From: Brachyspira catarrhinii
Lineage (GTDB): Bacteria > Spirochaetota > Brachyspiria > Brachyspirales > Brachyspiraceae
Direction of reading: 5' to 3'
Assembly: GCF_005518285.1 (NCBI RefSeq)
Contig: NZ_SJDU01000136.1
Coordinates: 1 to 5,806 of the forward strand
DNA: 5,806 nt
The translations under genes and the position numbers were made by a program. The notes below the pieces were generated by a model. It saw only the letters and a program-made list of their open reading frames with translations, was not told where the DNA came from and did not search any database. The number at the start of each line of letters is the position of its first letter. Within the stretch, counting starts at the first letter, position 1. Shown piece after piece: positions 1 to 4,597 of this stretch.

Positions 1-52
1 TTAAATAAATTAAATTTTTTTATTAATTATTTTTTAATTGTTTTTATTAATT
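1..52. repeat. AT-only tail with a 14-bp direct repeat
   Basis: Nearly pure A/T sequence beyond the terminator of the minus-strand operon. The 14-mer TTTTTATTAATTAT occurs twice, at 17-30 and 41-54, a 24-base offset. In sequence this AT-rich such a repeat can arise by chance or slippage. I see no gene, promoter or ribosome binding site in it. Confidence 0.4.
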
Positions 53-92
53 ATAATAAAAAAGAAAGGCAACGCGTATTCGCATCGCCCTT
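53..92 (-). terminator. Rho-independent terminator of the three-gene minus-strand operon
   Basis: Read on the minus strand, AAGGGCGATGCG (92-81) pairs with CGCGTTGCCTTT (76-65) around a 4-base AATA loop. The stem is 12 pairs long, three of them G-T wobbles, and is the most GC-rich spot in the left flank. The transcript then enters TTTCTTTTTTATT, a proper U-tract. It begins 16 bases after the stop codon of the PhnD-like gene, so it is the natural end of that operon. The plus strand has no T-run after the stem, so it is not an obvious bidirectional terminator. Confidence 0.88.
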
Positions 93-108
93 CCAATAAG
101 AATTTAAA

Positions 109-957
109 TTATAATAATTTTTGTTCTCTCATAGCCTCGTATAAAGTATCGTATCCTTTAAGCTCTTTTTCTCCCGTAATTATCCATTCGTTTAAGCCTT
201 CCATAGCCATCATCTTCTTTATAATTGGATTTTCCTTTTTTTGAGACATAAGCATACCCACAAAATTATTAGATATTTCGGCGTCCGTATTTGGCATAAC
301 GGAAAAATTACAGTGGCAAAATTCTGGGCTGGTATAGAACGACACTAATTCTCCATCTGGATATAAGCCTTCTTCCAATATTCTTATCCAAGTGTTAGAG
401 CCTATAGTTCCAGCGTCTAAAGAGCCGTTTTTTATGCCTTCCAATACATCCCACTCGCTTTTTCCCGTATCTCCATGCTTTCCCAAATCGGAATTATATC
501 TTATTATATTCACGCATTCGTTATCTACTTCGGAATTATTAATATTAGATTCTTTAATCTTTAATCCATTCTTATTTAGATAATATATAGCCATTATATT
601 AGCTTGAGATGAATCTGCGCTACCGACTCCGACTCTCTTGCCTTTCAAATCTTCCAAGCTATTTATTTTGCTGTCCTTTTTAGCTATAAATTTTGTAGTC
701 CATGCCATATCGGTATCTCTCATAGCTATAGCTTTCGCTTTATTGTCGGTGGCGTTCAAAGTTCTTATCCAAGCTACATTTGTATTCCAAGCTATATCTA
801 TATGTCCTTTTAGCAAAGAATCTACCTGCCTTTCATAGTTTGAAAATAAAACATAATCGAGCTTGCATCCGTATTCGTTGCTATAATCTCTTATTATATC
901 CCAAATACCAACCACTTTTGGGTCGTAAGCCACAGCGCCTAATAATATTGTTTTCAT
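109..957 (-). CDS. PhnD-like substrate-binding-fold protein without signal peptide
   Basis: This 282-residue protein has the type II periplasmic-binding fold of the phosphate/phosphite/phosphonate (PhnD) family. Visible landmarks are an N-terminal strand straight from the start (MKTILLGAVAYDP), YERQVDSLLKGHIDIAW (41-57), LEDLKGKRVGVGSADSSQA (101-119, the usual ligand-anchoring Ser-rich turn), an HGDTG stretch with H161 followed by a GSLDAG stretch (178-183), and a FCHCNF motif with C214, H215 and C216. There is no hydrophobic signal segment or lipobox, although binding proteins of uptake systems are normally exported. The protein should therefore be cytosolic, and no permease or ATPase lies beside it. 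Start: ATG at 957, preceded by AAAAAAGGAG with 10 bases between AGGAG and ATG. It is the last gene of the operon, 29 bases after the flavoprotein gene. By analogy with MqnA/MqnD and Thi5, which are binding-fold enzymes, it could be an enzyme or ligand carrier; this is inference. An ABC-type binding protein with an unrecognised export route is the alternative. Confidence 0.85.
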   Translation of the reverse strand: MKTILLGAVAYDPKVVGIWDIIRDYSNEYGCKLDYVLFSNYERQVDSLLKGHIDIAWNTNVAWIRTLNATDNKAKAIAMRDTDMAWTTKFIAKKDSKINSLEDLKGKRVGVGSADSSQANIMAIYYLNKNGLKIKESNINNSEVDNECVNIIRYNSDLGKHGDTGKSEWDVLEGIKNGSLDAGTIGSNTWIRILEEGLYPDGELVSFYTSPEFCHCNFSVMPNTDAEISNNFVGMLMSQKKENPIIKKMMAMEGLNEWIITGEKELKGYDTLYEAMREQKLL

Positions 958-986
958 CTATTCTATTCTCCTTTTTTATTTAATAA

Positions 987-2102
987 TTAAGAAACTATAG
1001 CTTTTCCGAGCCAAGTTTTTAATACATCGATTCCAGGAGCCATAACTGGAGCTGCCAAAGCGTCTCTCATATATCTTTCTAACGGAAGCCTTTTCGCGTA
1101 AGCGTTTCCTCCACCTAACTTCATGGCTTTCTGACAAACTTCTACCGCTATTTCGATAGAATTTATTCTGCAAGCGAATATTTTTAATCCCGCATCGCTT
1201 TCTTTATTATCAAGGCTATCGGCTGCGTCAAATGTAAGCGCTACGGCAGATTGCATTTTAGTATATATTTCGGCTAAATTCACTTGCACCATTTCTATAT
1301 CGGCTAATGCTTGCCCGCTCGTATATTTTCTATTTTTTGTATAGTCTAATATGCAATTATAGGCATCTCTTGCGAGTCCGCTATAAACCGCTCCCAAACC
1401 TGTAACGAAATAAGGAAGAACGCTTCCCGTTTGATTTCCTCCGTCTCCTTCTTTGCCTATTCTGTATGAAGTGTCGAGTTCTACATTATCGTAAACTACA
1501 GGCATAGACGCGTTTCCTCTCATTCCCAAACCGTCCCATTTACTTTCTTCATGGAATAGCCCTTTTGAATTGTTATGAACGAGCCAATTATTTAATGTTC
1601 CTTTATTTTCGCAAGAATTGGATAAAGTTAAATAATAATCGGCAAATAAAGCGCTCGTGACGAAACTTTTTCTTCCGTTTAATATTATTCCACTTCCAGA
1701 TTTAGTTTCTGTCATATCAGGGCTTCCAAAGTGAGTTCCGCTTCCGCTTTCGCTATATGCCAAAGCTATTGCAACTTCGCCCTTTGCTATTTTAGGCAAG
1801 AATTCTTTTTTCTGCTCTTCAGTTCCGTAATCAACTATGCATTTAGTTCCAGCATTATGCATCATATAACATAATCCCGTTGTGGCGCAGTAATTAGACA
1901 ATGCATGAACCACTTCGGCATGCTCTCTTGCTCCTCCGCCCATTCCTCCATACTCTTTCGGAACGATAAGCCCCATATAGCCTTGTTTTCTCAATTCGTT
2001 ATAGGCTTCTTTCGGAAATCTTCCGTCTCTGTCAACCTCTTCCGTATAAGGTTTAACATGTTGTTCTGCAAATTTCATTGCATCTTCAAAAGTTTTAGTC
2101 AT
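987..2102 (-). CDS. Acyl-CoA dehydrogenase-family flavoprotein lacking the usual catalytic Glu
   Basis: With the start chosen here the protein has 371 residues, close to the normal 380 of acyl-CoA dehydrogenases. The order is standard: an N-terminal helical domain (DGRFPKEAYNELRKQGYMGL, then VPKEYGGMGGG), a central beta domain (ALAYSESGSG in place of the usual TEP..GSD, and GLGMRGNAS), and a C-terminal helical domain with GGGNAYAK..PLERYMRDA. Such proteins bind FAD. After RDA, medium-chain dehydrogenase reads KIYQIYEGT; here it reads LAAPVMAPG, so the catalytic-base position is Ala355. My hand alignment also puts no Glu at the alternative isovaleryl-CoA dehydrogenase position. The protein may thus be a flavin oxygenase, oxidase or redox partner rather than a beta-oxidation enzyme. 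Start: the ATG at 2102 has AAAGGAG six bases upstream, while an in-frame ATG at 2120 (six residues longer) has only a poor site and lies in a hairpin. It is the middle gene of the operon, 67 bases after the diiron gene. Confidence 0.88.
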   Translation of the reverse strand: MTKTFEDAMKFAEQHVKPYTEEVDRDGRFPKEAYNELRKQGYMGLIVPKEYGGMGGGAREHAEVVHALSNYCATTGLCYMMHNAGTKCIVDYGTEEQKKEFLPKIAKGEVAIALAYSESGSGTHFGSPDMTETKSGSGIILNGRKSFVTSALFADYYLTLSNSCENKGTLNNWLVHNNSKGLFHEESKWDGLGMRGNASMPVVYDNVELDTSYRIGKEGDGGNQTGSVLPYFVTGLGAVYSGLARDAYNCILDYTKNRKYTSGQALADIEMVQVNLAEIYTKMQSAVALTFDAADSLDNKESDAGLKIFACRINSIEIAVEVCQKAMKLGGGNAYAKRLPLERYMRDALAAPVMAPGIDVLKTWLGKAIVS

Positions 2103-2108
2103 TTTGTT

Positions 2109-2115
2109 CTCCTTT
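2109..2115 (-). promoter_or_regulatory. Ribosome binding site deciding the flavoprotein start
   Basis: The minus strand reads AAAGGAG, then AACAAA, then ATG (2102-2100), an ideal Shine-Dalgarno match and spacing. It lies inside the reading frame of the longer candidate that starts at 2120, which argues that the longer start is not the main one. Confidence 0.75.
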
Positions 2116-2131
2116 GCCATTCTTCTGGCAA
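2114..2131 (-). promoter_or_regulatory. Small hairpin abutting the flavoprotein ribosome binding site
   Basis: On the minus strand TTGCCA and TGGCAA form a perfect 6-bp stem with loop GAAGAA, a rare GC-containing stem in AT-rich surroundings. Its 3' arm ends in the first two A bases of the AAAGGAG site and contains most of the upstream candidate ATG (2120-2118). It could tune translation of the second gene or stabilise a processed mRNA; that role is inferred. Confidence 0.4.
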
Positions 2132-2146
2132 TATTTAATATTTTTT

Positions 2147-2170
2147 ATATATAAATTTTTATTTATATAT
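2147..2170. repeat. AT-only inverted repeat at the end of the diiron gene
   Basis: ATATATAAA (2147-2155) and TTTATATAT (2162-2170) are perfect 9-base arms with a 6-base loop, and the second arm touches the stop codon of the diiron gene. In the minus-strand direction it is followed by A bases, not T bases, so it does not look like a terminator. It could mark an mRNA processing site, or it may be chance in A/T-only sequence. Confidence 0.35.
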
Positions 2171-3360
2171 CACATAAAATTAGGCGTATGTTTTTTAGAT
2201 ATATCCACCGCCAAGTCTTCGTCTATTCCTATTTCAACGAGCCTTTGAACTCTATTCTCATGCATTTGATTTTTAAGCTCGCTTACAAGCTCCATTCCGT
2301 TTTTGTATTGATTATAAGAAGTTCCTCCTCCCGCAAGAAACGCCATAGATTCTATTAATAAAGTGGATTCTCCGTTCAATTCGTCTAAATATTCTTTTCT
2401 CTTATATACCGCTTCTTTTAGGATATTTACTTTATTAGGATTATGTTTCAATATTTCTTTAATATGATTCGTTCCGTATCGGACATGTCGAGTTTCGTCT
2501 ATTCTAACTAATCTAAATAATTTTTGAGTCGGTTCGTCTTTTGTATATTTTTCTAAAAAACCCAGTAAATCCACAAAAGTTCCCTCGCCCATCACATGCA
2601 ATAAAAAACTCGATTTTATATAATTATTTTCAGCGTATAAAGTATATAAAGAATTTTGAGTAATAATCGAAGAATATTGAACTCCCATGCCGTTTATATT
2701 CGCTCTTTTAATAAACGCTTCTATATGTCGGGCTTCATCGTTTATTAAAGACGATAAAAATACGGGAATCTCATAAAAATAAGGGCTTACTTTAGCTATA
2801 AATTTACTCGGCACATACAAAGCGGAAAATTCGTTTTCGGTTAAATATGTCATAATTTGAGCTATAGCAAATTCCATATCTTTATCGTAATTCGGTATAT
2901 TATTCCATTCTATATCCGCCGAAGTATTCCATTGCGTCTTTTTGCTCTCTTCATAAAGCTTTGAAATATTATTATTCCATAAATCTTCTTTATAATTCAA
3001 ATCAAATCCGTAATTTGGCGAGCCTTCTTCTGGCAAACTATTTCTTGGAGCGAGTCCTATATTTAGCGGAGGATTGCTTTCCAAACGATTAATGTCGGAT
3101 TCAAATTTTGGAAAATTATCGTTCGACTTTTTCTTTATATAATAACTATATAATTCTTTATTCTTCTTCTTATCTAAAAATATTTCGCCTTTAAATATAC
3201 AATACGATTTCAAATCGTTTTCAAGATTATCGTTAAACGAAACTATTTCTATAATATCGTCTTTATTAGAAACCAAAAGAGAGTTTTCGATTCTAAAGAA
3301 AAACGACTTGCCGATGGGAATATCGCCCAAAAATATACTTTTGCTGTGATTATAACTCAT
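2170..3360 (-). CDS. Ferritin-like/R2-like diiron carboxylate protein, probable oxygenase
   Basis: This 396-residue protein has two parts. Residues 1 to about 120 are a beta-rich, lysine/asparagine-rich region I cannot assign. From about 125 there is a four-helix-bundle diiron domain with LYEESKKTQWNTSADIEW (135-152), a helix with E177 (NEFSALYVP), the motif EARH (E209, H212), a helix with E259 (MGEGTFVDLL) and a second motif ETRH (E289, H292). One Glu, one ExxH, one Glu and one ExxH is the ligand set of ribonucleotide reductase R2, R2-like oxidases and related N- and C-oxygenases; the 177-to-209 spacing matches the R2 pattern. I see no R2 radical-tyrosine context and no partner reductase large subunit, so NrdB is unlikely. 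Such enzymes normally activate O2 at two irons in the cytosol. Start: ATG at 3360 with AAGGA seven bases upstream. It is the first gene of the operon with the flavoprotein and PhnD-like genes. The substrate is unknown. Confidence 0.82.
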   Translation of the reverse strand: MSYNHSKSIFLGDIPIGKSFFFRIENSLLVSNKDDIIEIVSFNDNLENDLKSYCIFKGEIFLDKKKNKELYSYYIKKKSNDNFPKFESDINRLESNPPLNIGLAPRNSLPEEGSPNYGFDLNYKEDLWNNNISKLYEESKKTQWNTSADIEWNNIPNYDKDMEFAIAQIMTYLTENEFSALYVPSKFIAKVSPYFYEIPVFLSSLINDEARHIEAFIKRANINGMGVQYSSIITQNSLYTLYAENNYIKSSFLLHVMGEGTFVDLLGFLEKYTKDEPTQKLFRLVRIDETRHVRYGTNHIKEILKHNPNKVNILKEAVYKRKEYLDELNGESTLLIESMAFLAGGGTSYNQYKNGMELVSELKNQMHENRVQRLVEIGIDEDLAVDISKKHTPNFM

Positions 3361-3400
3361 AATTCTATCCTTAAAATAAAATGTAAATAAATTAATTTTT

Positions 3401-3425
3401 TATAATTAACGATTGATTAATTATA
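3401..3425. promoter_or_regulatory. Perfect 9-bp inverted repeat, possible operator or leader hairpin
   Basis: TATAATTAA (3401-3409) and TTAATTATA (3417-3425) are exact reverse complements with a 7-base spacer (CGATTGA). It lies between the putative minus-strand -10 box and the diiron gene start, so it would be in the 5' leader of that operon. It could be a regulator binding site or an mRNA hairpin. The A/T-only arms lower its significance. Confidence 0.35.
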
Positions 3426-3438
3426 GGCTAATGTTTTG

Positions 3439-3457
3439 AATAAACGCACGGTTTATT
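3439..3457. promoter_or_regulatory. Operator-like palindrome overlapping divergent -10 boxes
   Basis: AATAAACGCACGGTTTATT has perfect 7-base arms around a GCACG centre. Its right arm overlaps the minus-strand -10 candidate. It also sits between a -35-like and a -10 element on the plus strand, which is where a repressor would block RNA polymerase. It does not match the FNR, Fur, PerR or NrdR box patterns I know. Confidence 0.4.
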
Positions 3458-3460
3458 ATA
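3455..3460 (-). promoter_or_regulatory. Candidate -10 box of the diiron operon
   Basis: The minus strand reads TATAAT, a perfect -10 match, here. It would give a leader of about 90 bases before the ATG at 3360. No good -35 sequence lies 16-18 bases upstream (only A/T-rich AAATTT/TAAATT), so an activator or another promoter may be needed. Confidence 0.35.
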
Positions 3461-3472
3461 ATGAAATTGTCT

Positions 3473-3536
3473 GGGGAAATTTATAATCGTCAAAAAATGT
3501 CGTTAAGAATGTCTTTAACAGTAACATAAATTCCCC
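3473..3536. other. Stem-loop element, possible leader or small RNA
   Basis: GGGGAAATTTAT (3473-3484) pairs with ATAAATTCCCC (3526-3536), giving 11 pairs with one bulged A. Inside, GTTAAGAATGTCTTTAAC (3502-3519) can form a second stem of seven pairs with one bulge. The four G-C pairs at the base are striking in this AT-rich spacer. It lies directly behind a plus-strand TATAAT, which would fit an RNA element, but no strong T-tract follows. It could equally be a DNA regulatory site or a copy of a dispersed repeat. I do not recognise a known RNA family. Confidence 0.4.
3496..3519. repeat. Two 12-bp tandem repeat units
   Basis: AATGTCGTTAAG (3496-3507) is followed at once by AATGTCTTTAAC (3508-3519), 10 of 12 bases identical. 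Head-to-tail 12-base units are compatible with adjacent binding of a response regulator or similar protein. They lie in the loop region of the larger inverted repeat. Confidence 0.4.
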
Positions 3537-3552
3537 TCTTTAAGAAAAATAT

Positions 3553-3596
3553 TTGATAATAAAGTATTGAAATTTATATCATAAAAAATATACGAT
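3553..3596 (+). promoter_or_regulatory. Candidate promoters of the amino-acid transporter operon
   Basis: Two overlapping sigma-70-like pairs are visible: TTGATA (3553-3558) with TATCAT (3577-3582), and TTGAAA (3567-3572) with TACGAT (3591-3596). Each has an 18-base spacer; the first has five of six matches in both boxes. Transcripts would start around 3590-3605, giving a leader of about 180-190 bases before the ATG at 3781. A/T-rich DNA yields such matches easily. Confidence 0.35.
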
Positions 3597-3780
3597 ATAA
3601 ATAATTCAAAACTTTTAATTGCAATAATATTATTAATTTATTTTTAAGTCAAGCGTTTTTTAGAAAAAAAATTTTTATAAAGCGATAAATATTATAAATA
3701 TTTTACTTGATTTTTTTTGGTAATAATATAAAATTCTACAAATAATAATCTTAAAAATTTAAATATTGAAGGAGTATATT

Positions 3781-4515
3781 ATGTTCAAAAATAATATTCT
3801 AAAAGTAATTGTAAGTTTTGCAATCGTTATTGTCGCGGTTATGAGTTGCAAAGAAGAAAGTAAAAAATTGTATGTCGGAACAAACGCCGAATTCGAGCCT
3901 TTCGAATATAGAGAAAGCGGAAATATTGTCGGTTTCGATATAGAACTTGTGGGCGAAATAGCGAAACTCATAAATGTGGAAATTGAAATCGAAGACATGG
4001 CTTTTGACGGACTTCTTCCAGCATTACAAACGAAAAAAATCGATTTAATCATAGCGGGAATGACGGCTACCGAAGAGAGAAAAAAGAATGTCAATTTCTC
4101 CGAATCTTATTATAAATCGCAACAGGCAATAGTGGTTAATAACGATGAAAACGGAATAAACGCTTTCGATAATTTAGTCGGAAAAGATGTCGGCGTTGTT
4201 TTGGGATATACGGGAGATTTGATTGTATCGGAAATTTCAAATGTTAGAGTTCAAAGATATAACGCAACCTCCGAAGCGATTATGGGATTAAAAGCGAAAA
4301 AAGTTCAAGCTGTAGTTTTGGATTACGAGCCAGCAAAAAATTACTCCGCTCAAAATCCAGAATTAAAATTGATTGAAACGGATTCTGAAAGCGAAGAGTA
4401 TGCTATAGCCATTAGAAAAGAGGACACTCAACTTTTGGACGATATTAATAAAGCTTTGGCTACTCTTAAAGAAAACGGAACTTATGACGCTTTATTAAAT
4501 AAATATTTTAAATAA
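3781..4515 (+). CDS. Amino-acid ABC transporter substrate-binding lipoprotein
   Basis: This 244-residue protein belongs to solute-binding family 3 (HisJ/GlnH type). A hydrophobic signal segment (about residues 6-20) ends in the lipobox VMSC with C23 as the lipidated Cys, so it should be a lipoprotein anchored outside the inner membrane. Family landmarks are LYVGTNAEFEPFEYRESGN (30-48), GFDIEL (51-56), AFDGLLPALQTKKIDLIIAG (74-93), and MTATEERKKNVNFSESYY (94-111), where R100 matches the Arg that holds the ligand alpha-carboxylate. D181 (VLDYEPA) is the likely amino-group contact. It captures a polar amino acid, but which one cannot be read from the sequence. Start: ATG at 3781 with AAGGAG six bases upstream; the in-frame TTG at 3766 lies before this site and is rejected. 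It is the first gene of the transporter operon, with 82 bases before the permease gene, consistent with higher expression of the binding protein. Confidence 0.93.
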   Translation: MFKNNILKVIVSFAIVIVAVMSCKEESKKLYVGTNAEFEPFEYRESGNIVGFDIELVGEIAKLINVEIEIEDMAFDGLLPALQTKKIDLIIAGMTATEERKKNVNFSESYYKSQQAIVVNNDENGINAFDNLVGKDVGVVLGYTGDLIVSEISNVRVQRYNATSEAIMGLKAKKVQAVVLDYEPAKNYSAQNPELKLIETDSESEEYAIAIRKEDTQLLDDINKALATLKENGTYDALLNKYFK

Positions 4516-4544
4516 ATTAAGAAAATATTTTTTGTTTAAGTAAT

Positions 4545-4560
4545 TTAAGTTTTGTCTTAA
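4545..4560 (+). other. Weak hairpin between binding-protein and permease genes
   Basis: TTAAG (4545-4549) and CTTAA (4556-4560) pair around a 6-base loop in the 82-base gap, followed by A/T-rich sequence. It might protect the upstream mRNA end or lower read-through, as often seen after binding-protein genes, but five pairs without a clean T-tract is weak evidence. Confidence 0.25.
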
Positions 4561-4597
4561 AAATTTTAAATCTTAAAATCATAAACGGAAAAATTAA

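Larger units (their letters stand above)
3436..3462 (+). promoter_or_regulatory. Candidate plus-strand promoter, TTGAAT with TATAAT
   Basis: TTGAAT (3436-3441) and a perfect TATAAT (3457-3462) are separated by 15 bases, somewhat short. The operator-like palindrome fills the spacer. Transcription would start near 3469, just before the stem-loop element at 3473. It could drive a leader RNA or small RNA, or the transporter operon with a leader of about 310 bases. Confidence 0.3.
3361..3780. other. Divergent intergenic control region between the two operons
   Basis: This 420-base stretch separates the minus-strand diiron operon from the plus-strand amino-acid transporter operon. It has no protein gene I can support. 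The left half holds symmetrical elements at 3401-3425, 3439-3457 and 3473-3536. The right half, from about 3600, is A/T-rich with A- and T-tracts (for example around 3660-3676) that may bend DNA, a small AT-only hairpin (AAATATT at 3687-3693 and AATATTT at 3697-3703), and an 8-base T-run at 3711-3718. No known riboswitch class is recognisable. Confidence 0.7.

Noticed and set aside
38..244. Plus-strand open frame over the terminator and the end of the PhnD-like gene.
   Set aside because: It is antisense to a well-supported gene, lacks a ribosome binding site and crosses the terminator hairpin. The same applies to plus-strand frames at 392-583, 638-838, 780-983 and 1905-2138.
109..957. Assignment as a periplasmic phosphonate-binding protein PhnD of an uptake system.
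   Set aside because: There is no signal peptide or lipobox, and no PhnC/PhnE-like gene in the window; only the fold assignment is supported.
2103..2120. Longer flavoprotein start at the ATG at 2120.
   Set aside because: Its upstream sequence has only a weak purine stretch and the ATG lies in a hairpin, while the ATG at 2102 has AAAGGAG at perfect spacing. Not excluded, only less likely.
2141..2170. AT-only hairpin after the diiron gene as a transcription terminator.
   Set aside because: In the direction of transcription it is followed by A bases rather than a U-tract and has no G-C pairs, so read-through into the flavoprotein gene is expected.
2170..3360. Assignment of the diiron protein as ribonucleotide reductase small subunit (NrdB/NrdF).
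   Set aside because: The ligand pattern fits the superfamily, but there is no neighbouring large subunit, no recognisable radical-tyrosine context or C-terminal docking tail, and there is an unassigned N-terminal region.
3461..3529. A 22-codon plus-strand reading frame (MKLSGEIYNRQKMSLRMSLTVT) over the stem-loop element.
   Set aside because: No ribosome binding site precedes the ATG, it overlaps a TATAAT box, and its content is explained by the inverted and tandem repeats. I keep it only as a remote possibility for a leader peptide.
3766..3780. In-frame TTG start five codons upstream of the binding-protein ATG.
   Set aside because: It lies before the AAGGAG site, which is ideally placed for the ATG at 3781, and the signal peptide begins properly there.
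3538..3780. Riboswitch in the leader of the amino-acid transporter operon.
   Set aside because: The stretch is nearly all A/T with only short AT hairpins and a T-run at 3711-3718; no conserved riboswitch core is recognisable.
3759..4094. Minus-strand open frame of 111 codons opposite the binding-protein gene.
   Set aside because: It is a shadow of a clear family-3 binding protein, with low-complexity hydrophobic/serine content and no start signals. Frames at 976-1173, 4867-5124 and 5305-5511 are likewise shadows.
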